Below are positions 1 through 9,770 of a DNA stretch of 64,000 nt, in pieces. A model generated the notes under the pieces. It saw only the letters and a program-made list of their open reading frames with translations. It was not told where the DNA came from and made no database searches. The position numbers and the translations under genes are program-made. The stretch's first letter is position 1, and each line of letters starts with the position of its first letter. This stretch comes from Flammeovirga sp. EKP202 (GTDB lineage: Bacteria; Bacteroidota; Bacteroidia; Cytophagales; Flammeovirgaceae). The stretch covers positions 103,036 to 167,035 of the forward strand of contig NZ_JACVVP010000015.1 in assembly GCF_014534745.1 (NCBI RefSeq), read 5' to 3'.

Positions 1-1985
1 ATTCAGTTACTGATGCAATCAATGCCGGAATATCTACTGATGTGGTAGCAAATGATTCTGACTTTCCTAAGTCGTTCATTGTATAAAGGCGGTAATCGTA
101 AGATGTATTTGTTTCCACATCCGTATCTGTCAATGTCAACGCACCCTCCAATAATTCAACTTGAACAAAATCATCTTCATCTTTGATCGATCTTTCGAGA
201 ACAAACGTAAAGTCTACCACATCTACTACATTATCCCATGTTAATTCCACTTGCAAGGATTCATTTACGACTGCCTCTAGGGTAGTTGGGGAATTTGGAA
301 TACGTGAGTCAGTAACGACTGTCACCTCTACGGTATCTGATGAGTGGTCATTCAGTGCTGTATAGATTGCATAAACGTATTCAGTTCCTAATGCCAACTC
401 GCTATCTTCATAAGAAGTGGCATTTTTATCTAAAGAAGTAATAAATGTGAAATCATCTTCTGTCGATAACTTTCTGCTTACTATCACATTGTTGTGATCA
501 CTTACTGTTGGTAAAGTCCATGATAAGCTCACCGTAGTTTGCCCTTTTTCAACTACTTCTACATCAGAAACGGCCTCAATCAATGCTGGAACTTCTACAG
601 TCGTTGATGCAAAAGCGTTTGACTTTCCGGCTTCATTCATCGTATACAAACGATAATCGTAAGAAGTATTGGTATTTACATCAGTATCCGTAAATGTTAG
701 TGCTCCATCAGGTAATTGGATTTGAACAAAATTATCTTCGTCCTTCAAAGATCTTTCAAGTACAAATTCATAATCCAGTTCATCTACAACATTCGTCCAA
801 GCCAATTCTACTTGCATAGATGCATTTACCATAGCTGATATATTTGTTGGTGAATTTGGAACACGTAAATCTGTAGTAACATCAATATTCACTGTATCAG
901 ATGAAATCCCATTCAATGCTGTATAAACTGCATAAGTATACGTTTTAGCGGCTTCTACAAAAGTATCTGTAAATGTTGTTACATTCATTTCTAAAGTAGC
1001 AACCTCAGTGTATGTTTCATCTCCCATACGTTTTCTACTGATCATTACTTGATCATGATCACTAACTTCAGAAAGCATCCATGATAAGCTGACTGTAGTT
1101 TGTCCTTTTTCTACTACTTCTAAATCAGAAACGGCCTCAATCAATGCTGGAACTTTTACAGCTGATGATGCATAAGTCTCTGATTTACCTATATTGTTCA
1201 TGGTATACAGGCGATAATCATAAGAAGTGTTCGTTTTTACATTTACATCATTGAAAGTCAATGTTCCTTTATCCAATACTATAACCTCAACGAAGTTATT
1301 CTCTCCTTGTAAAGATCTCTCAATTACAAATTCATAATCCAATACATCCTCAACATCAGCCCAAGATAATGCTACTTGTTTTGCTTCGTTTACTATAGCT
1401 TCTAAAGTGGTAGGGGCATTTGGAACACGAGCTTCAGTAGTTACTGTTACCTCTACGGCATCTGATTTGAGTTCATTCAATACTGTATGAATTGCATATG
1501 TATACTCTGTTCCTACGGCTAAGTTTGTATCTTCATAAGTCGTCACCTCGCTTCCTAGTGTAACTAACTCTGTATAAACTTCTTCAGTTGCTAACTTTCT
1601 ACTTACAATAATTTCATTATGATCACTTAACAATGGTAAAGTCCAGTTTAAATTGATAGTAGTTGGACCAAGAACAGTCACTCTTACATCAGTTGGAGGA
1701 GAAACTACTGGATCAATATCTACTGATGTTGTTACAAATGCTTCTGACTCACCCACCTTGTTCTTAGTATAAAGACGATAATCATATGAAGTATTTGTAC
1801 TAACACTAAGATCTATAAACGATAAAGCTTCCTTAACTGACCCTACTTGTACAAAGTTGTCTTCTCCTCTTAGGGACCTTTTAATTACAAATTCATAATC
1901 GAATACATCTTCAACATTATCCCATGATAGTTCTACTTTCATTGCCTCATTCACTGAAGCATCTAATGCCGTAGGTGAGTGAGGA
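1..1985 (-). repeat. Tandem ~561-bp super-repeat encoding pairs of FnIII domains
   Basis: The same DNA phrase (caatcaatgc-ggaa) recurs at 16, 577 and 1138, an exact 561-bp (187-residue) spacing. A more diverged copy lies near 1700. Each unit encodes two alternating FnIII types: one begins (R)VPNSPT-type, and its partner begins ALIEAVSD-type followed by VEKGQTTVSLSW. The high DNA similarity between units points to recent in-gene tandem duplication. The array continues past the left edge. Confidence 0.85.
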
Positions 1986-4537
1986 ACGCGTTCTTCAACG
2001 TAGACCTTCATTTCATAAAGTCTTACTCTATTATCCGTATATGCTGGTACATAATACCTTACTTTACTTGCTTGAACTTTTTCAAACTCTTTAAAATAAA
2101 CAGCAGCTGCATTGTCCTTCTCAGTGATGATATCCATCCATTGATCCTCTTTATAATACTGGAAACTGAATTGTGTATTCGGTTTGTTATAAATGCCTGA
2201 TCCACCTGTCCATAAACCTACGGCTTGAATATCATATTCTGCACCTAAATCTACTGTCAACCATTGTTCTTCTCCACTATTTGATGAAACCCAACGGCTT
2301 CCATTATCAATAATATCTCCATCAACTGCACGGGAACCATCTTTTGAGCCATCCTGAGTAGAAGTTTCAGCTGTTTTATTTAAAGCTACATTGATCCATT
2401 TTGTAACTAAAACAGACGCTTCTGCACCTTCAGAACTGAACTCTCCTGCATAACCGTAAATAATATATTCATAGATATTTTCAGCTACTAAATCAGTATC
2501 TATATAAACCGAATCAGTATTTGATAATTCAGCTACTAAAGTGTATTCTGCTTCCCCTTGCATTCTTCTTTCTAAACGAAGACCTACATTTTCCTTTTCT
2601 TCTTCAATTTTTCTCCAAGTCAAAGTCGCTTCTGTGCTATTTTTCATCTCTGCTTTAAACTCCATTGGAGTTACTAAACGTGGCGTCAAATCTATTGTGA
2701 GCGTTTTAAAAGGAGAGACACCTACTGTATTTGTTGAATGAATTCTATAGTCGTATTCTTTTCCTAATACCGAAGTTTCATCTTTATAAGATGTCACTGT
2801 CAAATCTCCATCATATAATACTTCAAAGGCATCTTCACCTGCATATGATCGTTCAATTACAACACCTTCTGCCTTAGGATCATTGATACTCCATGAAAGT
2901 GTTACATGTGTATTTTCATCAACTATGTAAGAAAAAGTTTCTGGAGCTTGAGGTGTTCCATCTGACACATAAACTTCTAATTCAAAAAGTTTTACATCAT
3001 TACCTTCATATGCAGGAACGTATAACCTCACTTTACTTGCGGTGATAGCCTCAAAAACATTTCTGTATGCTGCATGATCATTGTTTTCTTCTGTTACAAT
3101 ATCTACCCAAGCACCTTCTTTTTCATACTGGAAAGAAAATTGTTGAATTGGGTTTTTATAACCTGCATAGCCTGTCCAGAATGCAAAAGCTTCGATATCA
3201 AACTCTCCTTCTAAATCTACTTCAAGCCAATGTTCTTCATCATTTGTAGCTGATAACCATCTACTTGAATTCGATATCTTATCTCCATCTACAGCATTTA
3301 CTCCTCCATAGCTTGCTTTTAATTCTGAGTCAACTGAGACTGATTTACCCTTTGCTACGTTCGTTAAGCCCGTTGGTAAAGCAGGTAAACCACAGAATTC
3401 GGCATGAAGAACTGCTTTTGCACTATTTAGTGTTGGTATTCTAAAAGAACCATTAGGGCTACCTACACCAATATCTCCCCAGTGAAAGCCCGTGTACCAG
3501 AAAACAGTTGTGTTAGTTTCTTTTCCAAAATACTCGTTGGCTGCTTTCAGATATCCAGCTGAACGGATCATTTCAGATTCTATGCCATCTGGTTTTCCAC
3601 CATTATTTACAAGATCACAGTCATATTTTGAATTTCCAATCTCAGTAATAACATAATTATGATCAAGTGCTTCAAAGTTACTATCCCAAACTTCTTTGAA
3701 TTTTGCTTCCCATTCTTCTACTCCCCATGCTTCTCTTTCAGGATAAGATGAAAAATCATTTGATACATAACGAGGGTACGTGTGCACTACCCAGACAATA
3801 TTATCGATTACTTTTAAACCATCTACTAAAACTGAAGGGAATCGTTGTCCATAAACAGTACCACTTACCAAAATAGGTTTATTATACCATTTCTCGCTGA
3901 TCTCTGCTCTAATTGCTGCCTCTTTTTCAATCGTTGACCAAGATGTGTTGGAGTGCCCACCAATATTTTTCCAAATCTTACGCACGTAATCTCTCCATGC
4001 AGTATTTTGAGTAGAAGTATTACCATTTGCTGGTTCATTTTGAATCTCCCATCCACTTATATAATCCAAGTAACCTCTGTTATTTAGAGAATCAATAGCA
4101 GCTTGCCAGTAACGTGTATCATATTCTGGACCTGGATCATCTGCATAGCCTACTTTTGGACTTGCCCAAAAACATACTAAAACATATTTTTGAGGACCTT
4201 CCATATTGATAATTTCCCCAATTCCATCTAACCAATCCGTCATATCATTTGGATCAGCTGTACCGTCAATCATAGGTCTTGAGAAACCTACTCGATAATT
4301 GGTAATCGGTTGTTGAAGTTGCTCGTCTAAAAGTGTTAAACTTTCTGTGATGGATTTTTCCTGGATAATTCGAAATCCTTGCCAATCCGTTTTCGTGTTG
4401 TCGTCCCCATAATTATTATTGAGGTTCATACCTGCGCGTTCTGTGATTAGAGTACCTCCCTTTCCAGCTTGTGCCCATGACAAGACAGGGAAGATCATCA
4501 CTACGCAGAAAAAGAGTAGTTTATTTCCTAATTTCAT
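1..4537 (-). CDS. Secreted GH5-like glycosidase with two discoidin (CBM32-type) domains and a long fibronectin-III tail; C-terminus beyond window
   Basis: The gene starts at 4537 and stays open to base 2, so 1512 residues are visible and the C-terminus is missing. An N-terminal signal peptide ends near residue 23 (LSWAQ). Residues about 30-380 look like a clan-A (beta/alpha)8 barrel of GH5 type: WEIQNEP gives the acid/base E168, HTYP lies near 252, and VITEIG gives the probable nucleophile E299. Two F5/8C/CBM32-like domains follow (about 387-525 and 710-850), separated by two fibronectin-III domains. From about 850 to the window edge there are at least seven more FnIII units. A C-terminal T9SS tag may lie outside the window. 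The likely role is cell-surface or extracellular cleavage of a polysaccharide, with the discoidin domains binding galactose-type glycans; substrate unknown. It has no TTGCTA-N3-TAGCAA operator, and an intergenic repeat begins 45 bp upstream of its start. Confidence 0.8.
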   Translation of the reverse strand, partial: MKLGNKLLFFCVVMIFPVLSWAQAGKGGTLITERAGMNLNNNYGDDNTKTDWQGFRIIQEKSITESLTLLDEQLQQPITNYRVGFSRPMIDGTADPNDMTDWLDGIGEIINMEGPQKYVLVCFWASPKVGYADDPGPEYDTRYWQAAIDSLNNRGYLDYISGWEIQNEPANGNTSTQNTAWRDYVRKIWKNIGGHSNTSWSTIEKEAAIRAEISEKWYNKPILVSGTVYGQRFPSVLVDGLKVIDNIVWVVHTYPRYVSNDFSSYPEREAWGVEEWEAKFKEVWDSNFEALDHNYVITEIGNSKYDCDLVNNGGKPDGIESEMIRSAGYLKAANEYFGKETNTTVFWYTGFHWGDIGVGSPNGSFRIPTLNSAKAVLHAEFCGLPALPTGLTNVAKGKSVSVDSELKASYGGVNAVDGDKISNSSRWLSATNDEEHWLEVDLEGEFDIEAFAFWTGYAGYKNPIQQFSFQYEKEGAWVDIVTEENNDHAAYRNVFEAITASKVRLYVPAYEGNDVKLFELEVYVSDGTPQAPETFSYIVDENTHVTLSWSINDPKAEGVVIERSYAGEDAFEVLYDGDLTVTSYKDETSVLGKEYDYRIHSTNTVGVSPFKTLTIDLTPRLVTPMEFKAEMKNSTEATLTWRKIEEEKENVGLRLERRMQGEAEYTLVAELSNTDSVYIDTDLVAENIYEYIIYGYAGEFSSEGAEASVLVTKWINVALNKTAETSTQDGSKDGSRAVDGDIIDNGSRWVSSNSGEEQWLTVDLGAEYDIQAVGLWTGGSGIYNKPNTQFSFQYYKEDQWMDIITEKDNAAAVYFKEFEKVQASKVRYYVPAYTDNRVRLYEMKVYVEERVPHSPTALDASVNEAMKVELSWDNVEDVFDYEFVIKRSLRGEDNFVQVGSVKEALSFIDLSVSTNTSYDYRLYTKNKVGESEAFVTTSVDIDPVVSPPTDVRVTVLGPTTINLNWTLPLLSDHNEIIVSRKLATEEVYTELVTLGSEVTTYEDTNLAVGTEYTYAIHTVLNELKSDAVEVTVTTEARVPNAPTTLEAIVNEAKQVALSWADVEDVLDYEFVIERSLQGENNFVEVIVLDKGTLTFNDVNVKTNTSYDYRLYTMNNIGKSETYASSAVKVPALIEAVSDLEVVEKGQTTVSLSWMLSEVSDHDQVMISRKRMGDETYTEVATLEMNVTTFTDTFVEAAKTYTYAVYTALNGISSDTVNIDVTTDLRVPNSPTNISAMVNASMQVELAWTNVVDELDYEFVLERSLKDEDNFVQIQLPDGALTFTDTDVNTNTSYDYRLYTMNEAGKSNAFASTTVEVPALIEAVSDVEVVEKGQTTVSLSWTLPTVSDHNNVIVSRKLSTEDDFTFITSLDKNATSYEDSELALGTEYVYAIYTALNDHSSDTVEVTVVTDSRIPNSPTTLEAVVNESLQVELTWDNVVDVVDFTFVLERSIKDEDDFVQVELLEGALTLTDTDVETNTSYDYRLYTMNDLGKSESFATTSVDIPALIASVTE

Positions 4538-4581
4538 ACTTGAAGAGTTTTATATTAAAAAATTATGTTTGTGTTGTGTTA

Positions 4582-4851
4582 ATTGTAAACTAAATTATCG
4601 TCAAATTTCAATCGACCTTCCTACAAGTAATTATAGGATCTACTTTCAAACTTCCTTCTTCTTCATTTTTGTCTTGAAACAAAAAGTTAGAAGCTTTAAA
4701 GTCAAGGCCAAAGGGAAGTACTACCATACGAAATTAGGTAGAAAGTCCACTGGCACGAATGTTAAGCGTTAGCGTCATTCGTGTCCTACAGATTATCGGA
4801 AATCTCTTGATTTCTAACTACTATAAATAGCGAAAACTTAGTTTATTGTAA
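4582..4851. repeat. Intergenic MITE-like repeat, copy a (~270 bp)
   Basis: The left end reads TTGTAAACTAAATTATCG and the right end CGAAAACTTAGTTTATTGTAA, an imperfect terminal inverted repeat. The interior carries the family blocks: the CTTCCTTCTTCTTCATTTTT stretch, a hairpin around CACGAATG...CATTCGTG (near 4755-4785), and GAAATC-tctt-GATTTC (near 4799-4815). The central body found in other copies is mostly deleted. It fills the gap between the GH5-like gene and the GH16 gene. A 117-codon reading frame across it is not considered real. Confidence 0.7.
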
Positions 4852-4954
4852 GTACTAATAATATATAACTGAATTGTATATAACTAATTTATATATACGT
4901 ATATATTTAGTTTATTGTTTAATAATTAGAAATTCATTTAAATTAAGAATTGTG

Positions 4955-5797
4955 TTATTTTTTAAAACTATAATACCTAAAGTAATCATAGATGGCTTGG
5001 CTATCTTCCGCTCCTTCTTTATTCCAATTTGCGGAAATTGCAGTTAGCCAAACATTGATATAATCATGCTCGTATTCAGAAGCGGAATACGATGTACTAT
5101 GTGTTTCTTTACCATCTACGAAGAAGCGAAGTGTTTCGTCTGTCCATTCAAAAGCATAAGTATGCCAATCAATAGCTTGAAAATCTTTGATCCTTGTCAA
5201 ATCCGCAGGTGGCTTTGGTAAACGCCCTACTTCTTTCCCTTTTTCGTTCCAAATGATAACATGCTGTGTGAAACGATTTAAACCTTTTTGGCCAGGATCT
5301 TCACCGTGTTCACTAGAATTTTCAAAACAGTCAATTTCCGTTCTTCTAATTCCAGGGTAGGTTGTTGCTACTTCATCTCCATCAATTTCGGCAGCCATTG
5401 CCCAGAAAGAGTGATGCCAACCTTCATCTATTTCTCCATCCTGATCGCTGTCTATACCGTTACCCAACTTTGCTCTTACCTCATAATAACCATATCTAAA
5501 ACGTTCTCTTGAAACAATACCTGCACCTGTAGCCAATTTTCCGTCTAAAGGTTGACTCAATTGCTTTAAGTGAAGTGTCAAGTACCCGTTACCAATTTCA
5601 ACATTTTCTTTTAGTTGAACACTCCTATGTTTGTTATCTGTTCGATAAGCCCATTTTGTAAGATCAAGTTGGTTGCCATCAAAGTTATCCTCAAACTTCA
5701 ATTCATACAATGAATAATCAATGCCTGATTGCTTTTGACAACTGGTCATTTGAAAAAATAAGATGGCTAATATATAGAGAAAATGATTGCTCTTCAT
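4955..5797 (-). CDS. GH16 family endo-glycanase, lipoprotein
   Basis: This 280-residue protein has a lipoprotein signal (lipobox MTSC, Cys20), which suggests membrane anchoring, probably at the surface. The GH16 signature is clear: RTEIDCFENS gives nucleophile E154, D156 and acid/base E159. The upstream HHSFWAM segment and the downstream WHTYAFEWT segment are typical of the family. The length fits a single catalytic domain with no binding module. GH16 enzymes are endo-hydrolases of beta-1,3 or beta-1,4 glucans and galactans (laminarin, agar, porphyran, carrageenan); which one cannot be told here. An insertion at residues 116-126 (DSDQDGEIDEG) resembles a calcium-binding DxDxDG loop. The gene forms its own transcription unit with a palindromic operator 22 bp upstream of the start, so it probably belongs to the same regulon as the SusCD operon. 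Confidence 0.88.
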   Translation of the reverse strand: MKSNHFLYILAILFFQMTSCQKQSGIDYSLYELKFEDNFDGNQLDLTKWAYRTDNKHRSVQLKENVEIGNGYLTLHLKQLSQPLDGKLATGAGIVSRERFRYGYYEVRAKLGNGIDSDQDGEIDEGWHHSFWAMAAEIDGDEVATTYPGIRRTEIDCFENSSEHGEDPGQKGLNRFTQHVIIWNEKGKEVGRLPKPPADLTRIKDFQAIDWHTYAFEWTDETLRFFVDGKETHSTSYSASEYEHDYINVWLTAISANWNKEGAEDSQAIYDYFRYYSFKK

Positions 5798-5818
5798 CTG
5801 TATTAAAAAGTATTTATA

Positions 5819-5833
5819 TTGCTAATATAGCAA
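5819..5833. promoter_or_regulatory. Palindromic operator TTGCTA-N3-TAGCAA upstream of GH16
   Basis: Perfect 15-bp inverted repeat with an ATA centre, 22 bp upstream of the GH16 start. Five other perfect copies precede other units of the locus. Such a short distance to the start codon would suit repression by a dimeric regulator, but the promoter was not identified. Confidence 0.8.
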
Positions 5834-5911
5834 CTTGTTTTTGAAATCAAAAAAATTAATGTAACAAATACATTTTATATTATCTTAGATAGATGATTCG
5901 GTGTTTAAATG

Positions 5912-6303
5912 CATTGTAAACAAAAGTTTTCGATTATATATGGTGTTTAGAAATCAGGAGATTTCTTATGATCTGTTGGGCACGAATGACGCTATCGCTT
6001 AACATTCGCGCCAGTGGAATTTCTATTCTTTCAGTTTAGTAGTATTTCCTCCGGCCTTGAAGGGAAAAGCGTTAAGAATTTCATAGAATGAGCCGTTAAA
6101 AATGATTTTGCTGTTTGAGCGCAGCGAGTTTAAAATCATTTAGGCGAATGGAATGAAATTTAGCTTTTGACTTCTAAGCCTAGCTTTTTTTGCTTCGTTT
6201 TTTCAGCAATGGAAAAAATGAAGAAGAAGGCAGATTGGAAGTACTATCTTAAAAGATTGTAGAAATGTAATTTGAAAGTTGGCGAAAACTTAGTTTACAG
6301 TCC
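5912..6303. repeat. Intergenic MITE-like repeat, copy b (~390 bp)
   Basis: Ends: CATTGTAAACAAAAGTTTTCG on the left and CGAAAACTTAGTTTACAG on the right, which are inverted copies of each other. Internal blocks in order: hairpin GAAATCAGGAGATTTC, hairpin around CACGAATG...CATTCGCG, then the full central body (from GGCCTTGAAGGG through a long AATGATTTT/AAAATCATT stem to TTGCTTCGTTTTTT). The orientation is opposite to copies a, e and f. It fills most of the gap between GH16 and the upstream GH30-like gene; no gene was seen in the rest of that gap. Confidence 0.75.
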
Positions 6304-6339
6304 ATTAAACTATAAGTGATATTTTTATCGAATAATCAA

Positions 6340-8262
6340 CTACCTCTCTTCCCAGAATTCCCAACTCAAATGAGGTAGAGTGGCATTGATTTCTTTTCCT
6401 TTAAATACACCCATTTTTACACCCTTTGAATCCTTTCCTCTCTCATAAGGTGTATAACGATAGACATCCCATTTTGATTTTGAAGAACACTGTGTGTCAA
6501 TCGTAAAATTATAGTCTCCTCCTGTTCTATTTGAAATCACCACCGTCCTTTTACCATTTGGTTTTTCAAATACCAAAATACGAGCATCCCTATTATACTC
6601 AGCTTCTTCTAACTTTAGTACTGTTGAATTCCAAGGCATATGATGAATAAAACTTCCTACAGCATTCCAATTGTAATCGTTATAAATCCAATGTCCAGGT
6701 TTCATTTCAACCGCCGCCTTTTCTAATTTCATGGCACTTGATCTTATTTTCATAGGGCTATTAACACCTACTTCAATAGCAAAAGCTTTATGATCACTTC
6801 GATCTAAAAATAAAGCATGGGGAGCACCGTAAGTCTCTCCTTCTTGACCGGTATGCGATGGAATCTGATGTTTTCCTTTTTTCAAAACTGTAGTATAAAC
6901 AACGTCCGTTCCTTCTTCCCTTTTGATTACTTTGGTTGTTCTTTCCCAATTACCTTCAGGCACATAACCACCATGTTGATCTACCACTAAATAAACTTTC
7001 GTTTCTTGTCCTAAGATAAAATTGAAATCCCTTCCTGGTTTTTTATCTGTTTTCCTTGTCACATTGACAAATTCCATGGCCTTAAATTCTTCGGGCATTT
7101 CTTGAATTTGAGGACCACCCTGCCAACGTTGGTAAGCATCATTCATTTCTTTCTTTTCTGAGTTCAATGCTTTCCAGAAACCTAAAGAATAACCGCTTGC
7201 CTCAGAGTTTTTAAAAGGTTTCAGTGCATGGATCCAATACCATGTGGGATTACCCACTAATTGAAATGAATTCATGATATGTTGCACATTGTTCAGACAC
7301 CTTTCTGGGGTTGCTTCACCACTAAGGTATTCGTATTCATTTTGAAACCATGGTCTCTTAGGAAGTTCGTCTTCAATCTTTTTCCCTACTTTACGAACTG
7401 ATTCAGAATCCCAACCTATGGTATGCACTGCATAAGCATCTACCAGATTCGCTACTTCAGGCCTGTGCATTCCAACAGCTATTTTTCTTGGGAAAGCTGT
7501 TTCCGTATCACTTAAAAGTAAAATATCGGGATCGTAAGCTCTGACTTTTGACGCAACCGCTGTATAAGCTGTTACATAATCTTCAGCCTTTACATATCTA
7601 CAAGTAGAGTATCTTTGTTTATTCGATACCCAAGGTTCATTTTGCAACCCCCATTGTACTGTTCTAATTCCAGCTTGTTGCAAAGTAATAATATCATTGA
7701 CACAAGCCTCTGCGAATTCTTGTAAAAAACGTGTGGTATCTCCTTTATAAATTGGATCATTTTTGAAATCTGGCCCGAAACATCTTAGCGTATTGTAATC
7801 ATCTTTATTACTTGTTCCCAAATAACTTGAATTGGCTTTCCAATAAGGTGTAGGAGACCAGTATTCCATTGATACCCCTTCTACTCCAGCTAAGTCCAAC
7901 ATCTCTTTTATTTCTTCCAATTGCGTGGACCAACGGGGTTGTAATTGCTTTTGTTCCTGATCCGTTCCTCTCCAATATAATCCACCGGCAATACGACAAA
8001 AACGAAAGCCTTTTAACATCTCCTCCGCAAATCGTTCTCTCTCTTTCACGGTCAACCCATAAGGCACTGAGACTACACTATCTTCTGGTAATCCCGTATT
8101 TCCCGAACCGATGGCATCACTTTGAATTTCAAACCCAATACCCCAAACCTCTTGTTTCTTCTCATTGGGGTAAATTTTAAATTCTCCTTTTCCTTGACCG
8201 AATGCAAAAGAAAAAAAGAATAACATCAACCAACTTTGTATTAATACTTTTTTCATCATCAC
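6340..8262 (-). CDS. Secreted GH30-like (clan GH-A) glycosidase
   Basis: This 640-residue protein has a signal peptide ending near FAFGQ (residue 23) after three possible Met starts. The barrel motifs fit clan GH-A and resemble GH30: WGLQNEP gives the acid/base E209, and WFQNEY gives the likely nucleophile E309 (E311 is close by). MEYWSPTPYWKAN near 132-144 corresponds to the GH30 'SPPxWMK' strand. The C-terminal ~200 residues look like the beta-sandwich that accompanies GH30 barrels. It is the last gene of the SusCD unit, 6 bp behind a sulfatase, and ends just before a MITE-like repeat. The substrate is unknown; an exo- or endo-acting galactosidase, fucosidase or xylosidase type remains possible. 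Family assignment is by motif only. Confidence 0.72.
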   Translation of the reverse strand: MMMKKVLIQSWLMLFFFSFAFGQGKGEFKIYPNEKKQEVWGIGFEIQSDAIGSGNTGLPEDSVVSVPYGLTVKERERFAEEMLKGFRFCRIAGGLYWRGTDQEQKQLQPRWSTQLEEIKEMLDLAGVEGVSMEYWSPTPYWKANSSYLGTSNKDDYNTLRCFGPDFKNDPIYKGDTTRFLQEFAEACVNDIITLQQAGIRTVQWGLQNEPWVSNKQRYSTCRYVKAEDYVTAYTAVASKVRAYDPDILLLSDTETAFPRKIAVGMHRPEVANLVDAYAVHTIGWDSESVRKVGKKIEDELPKRPWFQNEYEYLSGEATPERCLNNVQHIMNSFQLVGNPTWYWIHALKPFKNSEASGYSLGFWKALNSEKKEMNDAYQRWQGGPQIQEMPEEFKAMEFVNVTRKTDKKPGRDFNFILGQETKVYLVVDQHGGYVPEGNWERTTKVIKREEGTDVVYTTVLKKGKHQIPSHTGQEGETYGAPHALFLDRSDHKAFAIEVGVNSPMKIRSSAMKLEKAAVEMKPGHWIYNDYNWNAVGSFIHHMPWNSTVLKLEEAEYNRDARILVFEKPNGKRTVVISNRTGGDYNFTIDTQCSSKSKWDVYRYTPYERGKDSKGVKMGVFKGKEINATLPHLSWEFWEER

Positions 8263-8268
8263 ACACTA

Positions 8269-9666
8269 TTATTTTACTTTGGGATTTTTAGGTTGCTCTA
8301 ATTGATAGTCTGCATCATACAAGTCCAATTGTCTTTTTTTCCAAACAGCACCTTCCAAAAACACCGGATGTGGTAATGTAACGTCCCATTGTCCTAACTC
8401 CTTCAACATCTCCTCTGTTTTTTTCTGGTATTTCAAAGACACATTATGCTGCTCAGAAACATCTTTTGATAAATCATAAAGCTCAGGCATTCTGTCTGGC
8501 AGACGAACTAATTTCCACTTGCCTTTTCTATAGGCTGCACTAATGGTAAACTTCCACATCAACTCTTCGTGTGGTAATTTTTTATTGACTCCTGTAAAGT
8601 ATGGAACCAAATCTATTCCATCAAACTTACACTCTTCCGTAATTTCACCACCTGCTGCCACTAACATTGTAGGAGCGAAATCAAGAGCTGAAACTGTCTC
8701 CGTATATTTTTCTCCTTTGGGCAATACTTTTGGCCATGAAACGATATAAGGCACGTGGATACCACCCTCAAATAAAATTCCTTTTTGGCCATTGTAAGGA
8801 GCATTGACCGATGCATTGTGATTAACAGGACCGCCATTATCACTGATAAACATAATGATAGTATTGTCATATAAACCCTCCTTTTTTAGTGTATTCGTTA
8901 TTCTTCCAATATTAATATCCAAACGGTGAACCATGGCGAGGTAAGTTCTTCTTTTTGTATCTTCTATATGAGAAAATAACTGGAGATCTTCTTTTGTGGC
9001 TTGAAGCGGGGTATGGGGTGCATTAAAGGATGCATACAAAAAGAAAGGTTCGTTTTTATGTCTTCGAATAAAATCTACACATTCATCTCCTTTATCATCT
9101 GTGATGTAAGAAAGTTTTTGAGGTGTTTTATAATTACACTCGATGGGAGCTTTATAACCTCTTCCATTTTCTTTCGCAATAAAGTAATCGTGTCCTCCGC
9201 TTGTATATCCCCAAAACTCTTCAAATCCTCTTTTAGTAGGATGATACTTCGGTAAACTTCCCAAATGCCATTTACCAATTAATGCCGTTTTATAGCCTAA
9301 ATCTTTTAATCTTGTGGCTATTGTCTTTTCAGATAACGGCAACCCTAAATACTCAGGATCAAAGCCAGGTTGATTTCCACCTAAATTATTATCATAACCA
9401 AATTTCACTTGATGTCTCCCGGTAATAAATCCAGCCCTTGAAGGACTACATACGGGTGCTGAGGTATAACCTTCTGTACACAACACGCCATCATGCGCTA
9501 ATTGATCGATATTTGGAGTATTTATTTGCTTACTTCCGTGAAGACTGATGTCTGCAAAACCTAAATCATCTGCTACAATCAAGACAATATTAGGTCGGGC
9601 ATCTTGTGCATTTACGTTGAACAGCGCCCAACACAAGATGGATAAAGTATATATTATTTTTTTCAT
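8269..9666 (-). CDS. S1-family sulfatase
   Basis: Start taken at 9666 (MKKIIYTLSI...), because this places a clean signal peptide (ending NVNAQ) at the N-terminus; the frame extends 31 codons further upstream without a plausible signal. From this start the protein has 465 residues. The S1 signature CSPSRAGFITG carries Cys73, the residue matured to formylglycine. VADDLG supplies the paired metal Asp residues near 32-34, GKWHLG follows, and SDNGG near the middle supplies further metal ligands. S1 sulfatases remove sulfate esters from sugars. It would act in the periplasm or outside the cell. It lies 6 bp before the GH30-like gene in the long SusCD unit. The sulfate position it attacks cannot be read from sequence. 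Confidence 0.93.
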   Translation of the reverse strand: MKKIIYTLSILCWALFNVNAQDARPNIVLIVADDLGFADISLHGSKQINTPNIDQLAHDGVLCTEGYTSAPVCSPSRAGFITGRHQVKFGYDNNLGGNQPGFDPEYLGLPLSEKTIATRLKDLGYKTALIGKWHLGSLPKYHPTKRGFEEFWGYTSGGHDYFIAKENGRGYKAPIECNYKTPQKLSYITDDKGDECVDFIRRHKNEPFFLYASFNAPHTPLQATKEDLQLFSHIEDTKRRTYLAMVHRLDINIGRITNTLKKEGLYDNTIIMFISDNGGPVNHNASVNAPYNGQKGILFEGGIHVPYIVSWPKVLPKGEKYTETVSALDFAPTMLVAAGGEITEECKFDGIDLVPYFTGVNKKLPHEELMWKFTISAAYRKGKWKLVRLPDRMPELYDLSKDVSEQHNVSLKYQKKTEEMLKELGQWDVTLPHPVFLEGAVWKKRQLDLYDADYQLEQPKNPKVK

Positions 9667-9770
9667 ACTTAATGGTTTATTATTCTTATTCCGTAAACTT
9701 TTTAGAAAATTAAAGTTGTTTTGGTCTTCATGAATTGTTTTTATGTGTAACTGCTTCAATAGATTGATAA

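Noticed and set aside
1..1985. Tandem repeats considered as a CRISPR or other non-coding array
   Set aside because: The period is 561 bp, a reading frame runs through, and the translation is fibronectin-III; there are no short repeat-spacer units.
4419..4772. Plus-strand 117-codon frame across the start of the GH5-like gene and repeat copy a
   Set aside because: It overlaps the signal-peptide region of a well-supported gene on the other strand and then runs through a dispersed repeat; no start signal or protein features.
5797..5900. Bacteroidota promoter motifs (TTG and TAnnTTTG) around the operators
   Set aside because: Partial matches could be found near some operators but not with consistent spacing across the six sites, so no promoter is called.
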